DNA of 64,000 bases from Carya illinoinensis (Eukaryota; Streptophyta; Magnoliopsida; Fagales; Juglandaceae), in contig NC_056760.1 in NCBI RefSeq assembly GCF_018687715.1, positions 41,887,501 to 41,951,500 on the forward strand, given 5' to 3'. Positions 44,951 to 58,675 of the stretch are shown one piece after another (within the stretch, counting starts at the first letter, position 1; every line of letters starts with the position of its first letter). A model generated the notes under the pieces. It did no database searches and was not told where the DNA came from. It saw only the letters and a program-made list of their open reading frames with translations. The position numbers and the translations under genes were made by a program.

Positions 44951-47900
44951 GTAAGTGGATGAATCTATTTTTCCCGAAACCTTGAATGTATTTATTAACA
45001 TAACATTTATATTTGAGTTTTTATTCTTTATAGATGCACTTTAGGTTGGATGGATCACAACCGTTGCAGTATGGGATGGATGGATCACAACTGCTGCAAT
45101 GATTGTTGTAGATTTTAATGTGTTTTTATGGATTTTAATATATTTTTTGTGGACTTTAATGTACTTTTTTTGGACTTTAATGTGTCATTATGGACTTTAA
45201 TGTGTCTTATGTGGATTTTAGTGTATTATTTGTGGACTTTAATGAATTTTTGTAGACTATAATGTGTCTTTGGGTAGTTTAATGTGCCTTTTGTGAATTT
45301 TAACGTATTATTTGTGGACTTTAATGAAGCTAGTAGATTCAATGTAATTCACGGCATTTTTTTTCTTTTCTTTTTCTTTTGTGAATTGAGAAGATTTTTG
45401 TCGATTTAATGTGTTTTGTGGCTTGAATGTAAATAAGATGCTTATTTTGTGAATTTAGGATATTTTTGTGGATTTAATAGATTTTAGTAAATTGAATATA
45501 ATTAAGGGCATTTTTTTGTGAATTAAGGATACTTTTGTGGATTTAATAGATTTTGGTAGATTTAATGTAATTCAGGGCATTGTTTTTGTGAATTTAGAAT
45601 ATTTTTGTGGATTTAATATATTTTGTGGCTTGAATGTAAATGAGATGCTTATTTTGTGAATTTAGTATATTTTTGTGGATTTAATAGATTTTTGTAGACT
45701 GAACGTAATTCAGGGCTTTTTTTTGTGAATTTGGAAGATTTTTGTGGATTTAATGTATTTTGTTGCTTGAATGTAAATCATAAGCTTATTTTGTAAATTT
45801 AAGACATTTTTGTGGATTTAATAGATTTTTGTAGATTGAATGTAATTCAGGGCATTTTTTGTGAATTTAGAAGATTTTTGTAAATCATAACTTTCTAGTT
45901 CTTTAGGCACATATTATATTTCTTAGTAATATGATTTATTTTTATCAAATAGTCAATATAGTTCTTTTACTGTATTTTTGTACTTGGAGTGATAGAAGAA
46001 ATTGTCAATGAAACTGAGAAGAATGTGGGTGATGAAAAGCCTGTAGTTGAGGAAGAGGCTCCGGACAACATTAAGGAGAATCATTCTAATAAAGCTAAAG
46101 AAAAAGAACCCGAGGATAAAGTGTCTTCAAATTTTTTCTCAAATATTAGAGAGATGGAGGAGATACACTAGCCGTGGAAACTTGCAAAATTTTATTTGGC
46201 AATGCTGACATGGATATGCCCCAATGTTAAAATTACTGAATCCCAGTTTTGAGAAACAGTGATTCAAAGTCTAGAAAGAGTAAGTAGATGAATTTATTTT
46301 TCCCGAGACTTTCAATAAATTTATCGACACAACGTTACTATTTTAGTTTTTATTCTTTTAAGATGCAATTTGGATTAGATGGATTACAACCGTTGCAATA
46401 TGGGATGGATGGATCACAACTGCTGCAATGATTCTTATGGACTTTAATGTATCTTTGTGGATTTTAATGTATTTTTTGTGGGCTTTAAATTACTTTTTGT
46501 GGAGTTTAATGTATCTTTGGAAAATTTAATGTGTCTTTTGTGGATTTTAATATATTATTTATGGACTTTAATGTATTTTTGTGGACTATAACGTCTCTTT
46601 GGGGACTTTAATGTATTTTTTGTGGATTTTAACATATTATTTGTGGACTTTAATGAAGCTGGTAGATTGAATATAATTTAGGACTTTTTTTTTTTTTTTG
46701 TGAATTGAGAAGATTTTTGTGTGTTTAATGAATTTTGTGACTTGAATGTAAATCAAATGCTTATTTTGTGAATTTAGGATATTTTTGGATTTAATAGATT
46801 TTGGTAAATTGAATGTAATTCAGGGCATTTTTTTGTGAATTTAAGATATTTTTGTGGATTTAGAAGATTTTTGTAGAATGAATGTAAGTCAGGGTATTTT
46901 TTGTGAATTTAGAAGATTTTTGTAAATCATAACCTTCTAGTTCTTTAAGTACATATTACATTTCTTAGTAATATGCTTTATTTTCATCAAATAGTCAATA
47001 TAGATCTTTCACTATATTTTCGTACTTAGGGTGACTGAATAAGTTGTCAATGGAACTAAGAAGAATGTGGGAAATGAAAAGCCTGTAGTTTAGGAAGCAT
47101 TTCCGGACAGAAACAAGGAGAATCCTTCTAATTAAGCTAAAAAAAAAAAGAACCCGAAGATAAGCTGTCTTCAAATTTTGTCTCAAATATTAGAGAGATG
47201 GAGAAAATACACCTGCCGTGGACACTTGCAAGAATTTATTTGGCAATGCTGATATAGATATGCCCAATGTTGAAATTACTGGATCCCAACTTTGAGAAAC
47301 TATGATTCAAAGTAAAGAAAGTGTAAGTAGATGAATTTATTTTTCAGAGACTTTGAATGTATTTATCGACACAATGTTAATATTTAGGTTTTTATTCTTT
47401 ATAGATGCAGTTTGGGTTGGATGGATCACAACCGTTGCTGTATAGGATGGATGGATCACAACTGTTGCAATGATTCTTGTAAACTTTAATGTGTCTTTGT
47501 GGATTTTAATGTATTTTTTGTGGACTTTAATATTCTTTTTGTGGACTTTAATATATTTTTGTGGACTTTAATGTGTCTTTTGTATATTTTAATGCATTAT
47601 TTGTGCGTTTTAATGTATTTATGTGGACTACAATATGTCTTTGGGGAGTTTATTATGTCTTTTATGGATTTCAACGTATTATTTGTTGTTTGTAAAGAAG
47701 CTGGTAGATTGAATGTAATTCACGGCATTTTTTTTTTTTGTGATTTGAAAAGATTTTTGTGGATTTAATGTATTTTGTGGCTTGAATGTAAATAAGATGC
47801 TTATTTTGTCAATTTAGGATATTTTTTATGGATTTAATAGATTTTTGTTGATTGAATGAAATTCAGGCATTTTTTTGTGAATTTAAAAGATTTTTGTAAA

Positions 47901-50900
47901 TCATAACTTTCTAGTTCTTTAGGCACATATTATATTTCTTAATAATATACTTTATTTTTATCAAATAGTCAATATTGCACTTTCACTATATTTTCGTACT
48001 TAGGGTAACTGGAGAAGTTGTCAATGAACCTGAAAAGAATGTGGGAGATGAAAAGCCTGTAGTTTAGAAAAAATCTGCGGACAGCAACAAGGAGAATCCT
48101 TCTAATAAAGCTAAAGAAAAAGAACCTAAGGACAAGGTATCTTCAAATTTATCACAAATTTTAGAGAGACTGAGGAGATACACCAACCGTAGACACTTGT
48201 AAGAATTTATTTGGCAATGCTGACATAGATATGCCCAATGATGAAATTACAGGATCCTAGCTTTGGGAAACAGTGATTCAAAGTCAAGAAAGTGTAAGTG
48301 GATGAATTTATTTTTCCCGAAACTTTGAATGTACTTATTGACAGAACATTTATATTTGGGTTTTTATTCTTTATAGATGCAGTTTGGGTTATATGGATCA
48401 CAACTGTTACAGTATGGGATGGATAGATCACAACTGCCGCAACGATTCTTGAGGACTTTAATGCGTCTTTGTAGAATTTAATGTATTTTTTGTGGACTTT
48501 AATGTAGTATTGTAGAATTTAATGTGTCTTTTGTGGATTTTAATGTATTATTTGTGGAATTTAATTTATTTTGGTTGACTATAATGTGTCCTTGGGCTCT
48601 TTAATGTGTTTTTTTTTTTTTTAAGATTTTAAATTATTATTTGTGGTCTTTAATGTATTTTGTGGCTTGATTGTAAATCAAATGCTTATTTTGCGAATTT
48701 TGGATATTTTTGTAGATTACATAGATTTTGGTAGATTAAATGTAATTCCGGGCATTTTTTCTTGTGAATTTAAGATATTTTTGTGGATTTAATAGATTTT
48801 GGAAGATTGAATGTAATTCAGGTTTTTTTTTTTTATTTGTGAATTTAGAAGATTTTTGTAGATTTAATATATTTTGTGGCTTGAATGTAAATCAGATGCT
48901 TTTTTGTGAATTTAGGATATTTTTATGGATTTAATATATTTTTGTAGATTGAACGTAATTCATGGCATTTTTTGTGAATCTAGATGATTTTTGTAGATTT
49001 AATATATTTTGTGACTTGAATGTAAATCAGATGCTTATTTTGTTAATTTAGGATATTTTTGTGGATTTAAAAGATTTTTGTAGATTGAATGTAATTCAGG
49101 GCATTTTTTGTGAATGTAAAAGATTTTTGTAAATCATAACTTTCTAGTTCTTTCAGCACATATTTTATTTCTTAGTAATATACTATATTTTTAGTAAATA
49201 GTCAATATAGCTCTTTTACTATATTTTCGTACTTAGGGTGACTGAAGAAGTTGTCAATGAAACTTAGAAAAATGCGGGAAATGTAAAGCCTATAGTTTAG
49301 GAAGAATCTCCGCATAACAACAAGGAGAATCCTTCTAATGAAGCTGAAGAAAAAGAACCCGAGGATAAGGTGTCTTCAAATTTTGTCTCAAATATTAGGT
49401 TGATGGTGGAGATACACCTGACGTGGACACTTGCAATAATTTATTTGGCTATGCTGACATGAATTTGCCCAATGTTGAAATTACTGGATCACAGCTTTGA
49501 GAAACAATGATTCAAAGTAAAGAAAGTATAAGTGGGTGAATTTATTTTTCTTGAGACTTTGAGTGTATTTATCGGCACAACGTTAATATTTGAATTTTAT
49601 TTTTTATAGATGTAGTTTGAGTTGGATGGATCACAACTGTTACAGTATGAGACTGATGGATCACAACTACTACAATGATTCTTGTGGACTTTAATGTGTC
49701 TTTGTGGATTTGAAAATAGTTTTTGTGGACTTTAATGTATTTTTGTGAAATTGAATGTGTCTTTTGTGGATTTTAATGTATTATATGTGGACTTTAATGT
49801 ATTTTATTGGACGATAATGTGTCTTAGGGGACTTTGATGTGTCTTCTGTGGATTTTAACGTATTCTTTGTGGACTTTAACGAATCTAGTAGATTGAATGT
49901 AATTTAAGGCGTTTTTTTTTTTCTTTTTCTGGGAATTGAGAATATTTTTTATTGATTTAATGTATTTTGTGGCTTGATTGTAAATCAGATGCTTATTTTG
50001 CGAATATAGGATATTTTTGTAGATTACATAGATTTTGGTAGATTAAATGAAATTCCGGGCATTTTTTCTTGTGAATTTAAGATATTTTTGTGGATTTAAT
50101 AGATTTTGGAAGATTGAAAGTAATTCAGGGTTTTTTTTTTATTTATTTGTGAATTTAGAAGATTTTTGTAGATTTAATATATTTTGTGGCTTGAATATAA
50201 ATCAGATGCTTTTTTTGTGAATTTAGAATATTTTTGTGGATTTAATATGTTTTTGTAGATTGAACGTAATTCATGGCATTTTTTGTGAATTTAGATGATT
50301 TATGTATATTTAATGTATTTTGTGACTTGAATGTAAATCAGATGCTTATTTTGTTAATTTAGGATATTTTTGTGGATTTAAAATATTTTTGTAAATTCAA
50401 TATAATTCAGGGCATTTTTTGTGAATGTAGAAGATTTTTGTAAATAATAACTTTCTAGTTCTTTCAGCATATATTTTATTTCTTAGTAATATACTATATT
50501 TTTAGCAAATAGTCAATATAGCTCTCTTACTGTATTTTCGTACTTAGGGTGACTGAAAAAGTTGCCAATGAAACTTAGAAGAATGCGGGAAATATAAAGC
50601 CTATAGTTTAGGAAGAATCTCCGGATAACAACACGGAGAATCCTTCTAATGAAGTTGAAGAAAAAGAACCTGAGGATAAGGTGTCTTCAAATTTTGTCTC
50701 AAATATTAGAGAGATGGTGGAGATACACCTGACGTGGACACTTGCAAGAATTTATTTGGCAATTCTGACATGGATTTGCCTGATGTTGAAATTACTGGAT
50801 CCCAGCTTTGAGAAACAATGATTCAAAGTAAAGAAAGTTTAAGTGGATGAATTTATTTTTCTCAAGACTTTGAATGTATTTATCAGTACAATGTTAATAT

Positions 50901-52412
50901 TTGGATTTTTATTCTTTATAGATATAATTTGGGTTGGATGGATCACAACTGTTGCAGTATGAGATTGATAGATCACAACTGCTGCAATGATTATTGTGGA
51001 TTTTAATGTGTCATTGTGGATTTTAATGTATTTTTTGTTAACTTTAATGTACTTTTTGTGGACTTTAATGTATTTTTGTAGACTTTAATGTGTCTTTTGT
51101 GGATTTAATGTATTTTATGCCTTGAATGTAAGATGCTTATTTTGTGAATTTAGGATATTTTTGTGAATTTAATAGATTTTGGTAGATTGAATGTAATTCA
51201 ATGTATTTTTTTTGTGAATTTAGGAAATTTTTGTGGATTTAATAGATTTTTATAGATTGAATGTAATTCAGGGTATTTTTTGTGAATTTAGAAGTTTTTT
51301 GTAGATCATAACTTTCTAGTTCTTTAGGCTCATATTATATATTTTAGTAATATACTTTATTTTTATCAAATTGTCAATATAGCTCTTTCACTGTATTTTC
51401 GTACTTAGAGTGGCTGAAGAAGTTGTTTATGAAACTAAGAAGAATGTGGATAATGAAAAGCCTGTAGTTGAGGAAGAGGCTCTGGATAGCAACAAGGGGA
51501 ATCCTTCTAATGAAGCTGAAGAAAAAGAACTCGAGGATAAGGTGTCTTCAAATTTTGTCTCAAATATTAGAGAGATGAAGGAGATATACCAGTCGTAGAC
51601 ACTTGCAAGAATTTATTTAGCAATGCTAACAAGAATATGCCCAATGATGTAATTACTGGATCCCAGCTTTTAGAAACAGTGATTCAAAATTAAGAAAGTG
51701 TAAGTGGATGAATTTATTTTTCCCGAGACTTTGAATGTAATTATCGACACAACGTTTATATTTGGGTTTTTATTCTTTATAGATGCAGTTTTGGTTATAT
51801 GGATCACAACCGTTACAGTATGGGATGGATGGATCACAACTGCCGCAACGATTCTTGTGGACTTTAATGTATTTTTGTGGAATTTAATGTATTTTTTGTG
51901 GACTTGAATGTAGTTTTGTAGAATATAATGTGTCTTTTGTGGATTTTAATGTATTATTTGCGGAATTTAATTTATTTTGGTTGACTATAATGTGTCTTTG
52001 GGATCTTTAATGTGTTTTTTTTAGATTTTAAGTTATTATTTGTGGTCTTTAATGAAGCTGGTGGATTGAATGTAATTCAGTGCATTTTTTTTTTTTTTTG
52101 TGGATTTAATGTATTTTGTGGCTTGAATGTAAATCAGATGCTTATTTTGTGAATTTAGAATATTTTTGTGAATTTAATAGATTTTGATAGATTGAATATA
52201 ATTCTGGGCATTTTTTTGTAAATTTAGAATCTTTTTGTAGGTTTAATAGATTTTTGTAGATTGAATGTAATTTAGGGTATTTTTTGTGAATTTAGAATAT
52301 TTTTGTAAATCATAACTTTCTAGTTCTTTATGCACATATGATGTTTCTTAGTAATATGCTTTATTTTTATCAAATAGTCAATATAGCTCTTTCACTATAT
52401 TTTCGTACTTAG

Positions 52413-52699
52413 GGTGATGAAGTTGTCAATGAAACAGAGAAGCATGTGGGGGATGAAAAGCCTGCAGTTGAGGAAGAAGCTCCGGACAGCAACAAGGAGA
52501 ATCTTTCTAATAAAGCTGAAGAAAATGAACCCGAGGATAAGGTGTCTTCAAATTTTGTTTCAAATATTAGAAATATGGAGGAGATACACCTGCCGTGGAC
52601 ACTTGCACGAATTTATTTGGCAATACTGACATGGATATGCCCAATGTTGAAATTACTGGATCCCTGCTTTGAGAAACAATAATTCAAAGTCAAGAAAGT
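52413..52699 (+). pseudogene. Array unit 8 exon-like block
   Basis: The frame 52446-52682 reads GDEKPAVEEEAPDSNKENLS and runs to LDPCFEKQ then stop. Acceptor TACTTAG and donor AGT|GTAAGT are kept. Close to unit 1 in the acidic part. Confidence 0.5.
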
Positions 52700-55624
52700 G
52701 TAAGTGAATGAATTTATTTTTCCAGAGACTTTGAATGTATTTATCTACACAACGTTAATATTTGAGTGTTTATTCTTTATAGATGCAGTTTAGATTGGAT
52801 GGATCATAACCGTTACAGTATGGGATTGATGGATCACAACTGTTGCATTGATTCTTGTGGACTTTAATATGTCTTTGTGGATTTTAATGTATTTTTTTAT
52901 GACTTTAATGTACTTTTTGTGGACTTTAATGTATTTTTGTGAACTTTAATGTGTCTTTTGTAGATTTTAATGTATTATTTGTAGATTTTAACGTATTTTT
53001 ATGGATTATAATGTGTCTTTGGGGAGTTTAATGTGTCTTTTGTGGATTTTAACGTATTATTTGTGGTATTTAATGAAACTGGTAGATTCAATGTAATTCA
53101 CGGCATTTTTTTTTTTTTTTTGTGAATTGAGAAGATTTTTGTGCGGCTTTAATGTATTTAGAACTAGTGAATGTAAATCAAATCCTTATTTTGTAAATTT
53201 AAGATATTTTTATGGATTTAATAGATTTTGGTAGATTGAATGTAATTCAAAGCTTTTTTTTGTGAATTTAGGAAATTTTTATGGATTTAACAGATTTTTG
53301 TAGATTGAATGTAATTCAAGGTATTCTTTGTGAATTTAGAAGATTCTTGTAAATCATAACTTTCTAGTTCTTTAGGCACATATTATATTTCTTAGTAATA
53401 TGCTTTATTTTTATCAAATAGTCAATATAGCTCTTTCACTATATTTTTATACTTAGGGTGACCGAAGAAGTCGTCAATAAAACAAAGAAAAATGTGGGTG
53501 ATGAAAAGCCTGTAGTTGAGGATTAGGCTCAGGACAAGAACAATGAGAATCATTTTAATGAAATTGAAGAAAAAGAACCCCAGGATAAGATGTCTTTAAA
53601 TTTTGTCTCAAATATTAGAGAGATGGATGAGATACACCAGCTGTGGACACTTGCAAGAATTTATTTGGAAATTCTGACATGGATATGCCTATTGATGAAA
53701 TTACTGGATCTCATCTTTGAGAAATAGTGATTCAAAGTCAAGAAAGTGTAAGTGGATGAATTTATTTTTTCCGAGAGTTTGAATGTATTTATCAACACAA
53801 CGTTAATATTTGGATTTTTATTCTTTATAGATGCAGTTTGGGTTGGATGGATCACAACTGCTGCAATGATTCTTATGGATTTTAATGTGTCTTTGTGGAT
53901 TTTAAAATATTTCTTGTGGACTTTAATGTATTTTTGTGAAATTTAATGTGTTTTTTGTAGATTTTAATGTATTATCTGTGGACTTTAAGGTATTTTATTA
54001 GACGATAATGTGTCTTAGGGGACTTTGATGTGTCTTCTGTGGATTTTAAGGTATTATTTGTAGACTTTAACGAATCTAGTAGATTGAATGTAATTCAGGG
54101 CGTCTTGTTTTTTGTTTTTTATTTTTTGTTTTTTTTTTTGGGAATTGAGAAGATTTTTTATGGATTTAATGTATTTTGTGGCTTGATTATAAATCAAATG
54201 CTTATTTTGCAAGTTTTGGATATTTTTGTAGATTACATAGATTTTGGTAGATTAAATGTAATTCCGGGCATTTTTTCTTGTGAACTTAAGATATTTTTGT
54301 GGATTTAATAGATTTTGGAAAATTGAATGTAATTCAGAATTTTTTTTTTTTTATTTGTGAATTTAAAAGATATTTGTAGATTTAATGTACTTTGTGGCTT
54401 GAATGTAAATTAGTTGCTTATTTTGTGAATTTAGGATATTTTTGTGGATTTAATATATTTTTCTAGATTGAACGTAATTCATGGCATTTTTTGTGAATTT
54501 AGATTATTTTTGTAGATTTAATGTATTTTGTGGGTTGAATGTAAATCAGATGCTTATTTTGTTAATTTAGGATATTTTGTGGATTTAAAAGATTTTTGTA
54601 GATTGAATGTAATTCAGGCATTTTTTGTGAATGTAGAAGATTTTTCTAAATCATAACTTTCTAGTTCTTTCATCACATATTTTATTTCTTAGTAATATAC
54701 TATATTTTTAGCAAATAGTTAATATAGCTCTTTTACTGTATTTTCATACTTAGGGTGACTGAAGAAGTTGTCAATGAAACTTAGAAGAATGTGGGAAATG
54801 TAAAGCCTATAGTTTAGGAAGAATCTCCAGATAACAACGAGGAGAATCCTTCTAATGAAGCTGAAGAAAAAGAATCCGAAGATGATGCGTCTTCAAATTT
54901 TGTCTCAAATATTAGAGACATGGTGGAGATACACCTGACGTGGACACTTGCAAGAATTTATTTGGCAATGCTGACATGGATTTGTCCAATGTTGAAATTA
55001 CTAGATCCCAGCTTTGATAAACAATGATTCAAAGTAAAGAAAGTGTAAGTGGATGAATTTATTTTTCTCGAGACTTTATATGTATTTATCGGCACAATGT
55101 TAATATTTAGGTTTTTATTCTTTATAGATGCAGTTTGGGTTGGATGGATCACAACTGTTGCAGTATGAGATGAATGGATCACAACTGCTGCAATGATTAT
55201 TGTGGACTTTAATGTGTCATTGTGGATTTTAATGTATTTTTTGTGGACTTCAATGTACTTTTTGTGAATTTTAATGTATTTTTATAGACTTTAATGTGTC
55301 TTTTGTGGATTTAATGTATTTTATGCATTGAATGTAAGATGCTTATTTTGTGAATTTAGGATATTTTTGTGGATTTAATAGATTTTGGTAGATTGAATGT
55401 AATTCAGTGCATTTTTTTTTTTTTTTTTTTTTTGTGAATTAAGGAAATTTTTGTGGATTTAATAGATTTTTATAGATTGAATGTAATTCAGGATATTTTT
55501 TGTGAATTTAGAAGATTTTTGTAGATCATAACTTTCTAGTTCTTTAGGCTCATATTATTTTTTAGTAACATACTTTATTTTTATCAAATAGTCAATTTAG
55601 CTCTTTCACTGTATTTTTACTTAG

Positions 55625-55915
55625 AGTGGCTGAAGAAGTTGTTTATGAAACTGAGAAGAATGTGGATGATGAAAAGCCTGTAGTTGAGGAAGAGGCTCCG
55701 GATAGCAACAAGGGGAATCCTTCTAATGAAGCTAAAAAAAAAGAACTCGAGGATAAGGTGTCTTCAAATTTTGTCTTAAATATTAGAGAGATGAAGGAGA
55801 TATACCAGCCATGGACACTTGCAAGAATTTATTTGGCAATGCTGACAAGGATATGCACAATGATGAAATTACTGGATCCCAGCTTTTAGAAACAGTGATT
55901 CAAAATCAAGAAAGT
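55625..55915 (+). pseudogene. Array unit 11, best-preserved exon-like block
   Basis: The acidic frame from 55626 is open to 55889. The alternative frame after the internal GT...ATTAG point is open throughout (RDEGDIPAMDTCKNLFGNAD to ETVIQNQES) up to the GTAAGT donor. Skipping the 29 bases between AAG|GTGTCTTC and ATTAG| keeps one phase-0 frame across the whole block. The function is unknown; the composition suggests a soluble acidic protein. Confidence 0.5.
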
Positions 55916-57789
55916 GTAAGTGGATGAATTTATTTTTCCCGAGACTTTGAATGTACTTATCGACGCAACGTTTATATTTGGATTTTTATTCTTTATAGAT
56001 GAATATTGGGTTATATAGATCACAACTGTTATAGTATGGAATAGATGGATCACAACTGCTACAATGATTCTTGGGGACTTTAATGTGTCTTTGTGGATTT
56101 TAAAGTATTTTTTGTGGACTTTAATGTATTTTTGTGAAATTTAATGTGTCTTTTGTGGATTTTAATTTATTATTTGTAGACTTTAATGTATTTTATTTGA
56201 CAATAATGTGTCTTAGGGGACTTTGATGTGTCTTCTGTTGATTTTAACGTATTATTTGTGGACTTGAATGAAACTAGTAGATTGAATGTAATTCAAAGCG
56301 TTTTGTCTTTTTGTTTTTTTTTTTTTTGGGAATTGAGAAGATTTTTTATGGATTTCATGTATTTTGTGGCTTGATTGTAAATCAAATGCTTATTTTGTGA
56401 ATTTTGGATATTTTTGTAGATTACATAGATTTTGGTAGATTAAATGTAATTCCGGGCAGTTTTTCGTGTGAATTTAAGATATTTTTGTGGATTTAATAGA
56501 TTTTGGAAGATTGAATATAATTCAGTTTTTTTTTTTTTTTTATGAATTTAGAAGATTTTTGTAGATTTAATATATTTTGCGGCTTGAATGTAACTCAGAT
56601 GCTTATTTGTGCATTTAGGATATTTTTGTGGATTTAATATATTTTTGTAGATTGAACATAATTCGTGGCATTTTTTGTGAATTTAGATGATTTTTTTTTT
56701 ATTTAATGTATTTTGTGGGTTGAATGTAAATCAGATGCTTATTTTCTTAATTTAGGATATTTTTGTGGATTTAAAAGATTTTTGTAGATTGAAGATAATT
56801 CAGAACATTTTTTGTGAATGTAGAAGATTTTTATAAATCATAACTTTCTAGTTCTTTCAGCACATATTTTATTTCTTAGTAATATACTATATTTTTAGCA
56901 AATAGTCAATATACCTCTTTTACTGTATTTTCGTACTTAGGGTGACTGAAGAAGTTGTCAATGAAATTTAGAAGAATGTGGGAAATGTAAAGCCTGTAGT
57001 TTAGGAAGAATCTCCGAATAACAATAAGGAGAATCCTTCTAATGGAGCTGAAGAAAAAGAACCCAAGGATAAGATGTCTTCAAATATTAGAGAGATGGTG
57101 GAAATACACCTGACGTAGACACTTGCAAGAATTTATTTGGCAATGCTGACATAGATTTGCCCAATGTTGAAATTACTGGATCCCAGCTTTGAGAAACAAT
57201 GATTCAAAATCAAGAAAGTGTAAGTGGATGAATTTATTTTTCTCGAGACTTTGAATGTATTTATCGGCACAATGTTAATGTTTGGGTTTTTATTCTTTAT
57301 AGATGCAGTTTGGGTTGGATGGATCACAACTGTTGTAGTATAAGATGGATGGATCACAACTGCTGCAATGATTATTGTGGACTTTAATGTGTCATTGTGG
57401 ATTTTAATGTATTTTTTTGTGGACTTTAATGTACTTTTTGTGGACTTTAATATATTTTTGTAGACTTTAATGTGTCTTTTGTGGATTTAATGTATTTTAT
57501 GCCTTGAATGTAAGACGCTTATTTTGTGAATTTAGGATATTTTTATGGATTTAATAGATTTTGATAGATTGAATGTAATTCAGTGCATTTTTTTGTGAAT
57601 TTAGGAAATTTTTGTGGATTTAATAGATTTTTATAGATTGAATGTAATTCAGGGTATTTTTTGTGAATTTAGAAGATTTTTGTAGATCATAACTTTCTAG
57701 TTCGTTAGGCTCATATTATATTTTTTAGTAACATACTTTATTTTTATCAAATAGTCAATATAGTTCTTTCACTGTATTTTCGTACTTAG

Positions 57790-58232
57790 AATGGCTGAAG
57801 AAGTTGTTTATGAAACTGGGAAGAATGTGGATGATGAAAAGCCTATAGTTGAGGAAGAGGCTCTGGATAGCAACAAGGAGAATCCTTCTGATGAAGCTGA
57901 ACAAAAAGAACTCGAGGATAAGGTGTCTTCAAATTTTATCTCAAATATTAGAGAGATGAAGGAGATATAGCAGCCTTGGACACTTGCAAGAATTTATTTG
58001 GTAATATTGACAAAGATATGCCCAATGATGAAATTACCGAATCCTAGCTTTTAGAAACAGTGATTCAAAATCAAGAAAGTGTAAGTAGATTAATTTATTT
58101 TTCTCGAGACTTTGAATGTATTTATCGATGTAATGTTAATATTTGGATTTTTATTCTTTATAGATGCAGTTTGGGTTGGATGGATTACAACTTTTGCAGT
58201 TTGGGATGAATGGATCACAACTGCTGCAATGA
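57790..58232 (+). pseudogene. Array unit 13, last unit with both exon-like blocks
   Basis: This unit has a real ATG (57791) in the acidic frame (MAEEVVYETGKN), stopping at 57968-57970. The following intron-like gap has GTAAGT and TTTATAG ends, and the second block (58164-58232) is open for 22 codons to TGA (MQFGLDGLQLLQ...). One CAG-to-TAG change interrupts the alternative frame. The array ends about 440 bases later. Confidence 0.5.
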
Positions 58233-58675
58233 TTCTTGTGGACTTTAATGTGTCTTTGTGGATTTTAATGTATTTTTTGTGGACTTTAATGCACTTTTTG
58301 TGGATTTTAATATATTTTTGTGGATTTTAATTTGTCTTTTGTTGATCTTAATGTATTATTTTTGGATTTTAATGTATTTTTGTGGACTATAATGTGTCTT
58401 TGGGGACTTTAATGTGTCTTTTGTGGATTTTAACGTATTATTTGTGGACTTTAATGAAGTTGGTAGATTGAATGTAATTCAGGCTTTTTTTTTTTTTTTT
58501 TTTTTTGTGAATTGAGAAGATTCTTGTGGATTTAATGTATTTTGTGGCTTGAATGTAAATCAGATGCTTATTATGTGAATTTAGGATATTGTTTTGGATA
58601 TAATAGATTTTGGTAGATTAAATGTAATTTAGAACATTTTTTTGGTGAATTTAGAAGATTTTTGTGGATTTAATT

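Larger units (their letters stand above)
43495..58675 (+). repeat. 15-kb tandem array of 14 gene-fragment units
   Basis: Exon-like blocks of about 290 bases start at 43495 (partial), 44660, 45988, 47030, 48004, 49236, 50547, 51409, 52413, 53456, 54754, 55625, 56941 and 57790; spacing is 849-1328 bases. Each block is preceded by TTTTCGTACTTAG or a close variant (the first excepted), ends at AAAGT|GTAAGT, is followed about 80 bases on by TTTATAG|ATGCAG and a 22-codon block (MQFGLDGSQPLQ...), and then by AT-rich filler made of 20-25 bp (TTTGTGGACTTTAATGT) and about 70 bp (GTGGATTTAATAGATTTTGG...) sub-repeats. The coding family is not recognised. Confidence 0.9.
54754..58675 (+). repeat. Higher-order dimers within the array
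   Basis: Units 10+11 (54754-56940, about 2.19 kb) and 12+13 (from 56941) repeat the same pair: a member with GAAACTTAG/GAAATTTAG (in-frame stop) followed by one with GAAGTTGTTTATGAAACT. Spacings 871/1316 and 849 follow the same pattern, and units 6+7 (50547-52412) show a similar pair. Confidence 0.7.

Noticed and set aside
43537..57357. Minus-strand frames of 74 aa recurring in the array (MIHPSHTVTVVIHPTQT type)
   Set aside because: Antisense of the conserved exon-intron-exon block, seen in several units with the same length because the units are copies; the splice signals support the plus strand.
43495..58675. CRISPR-like or bacterial repeat array
   Set aside because: Units are about 1 kb with nested repeats and plant splice signals; there are no short repeats with unique spacers.
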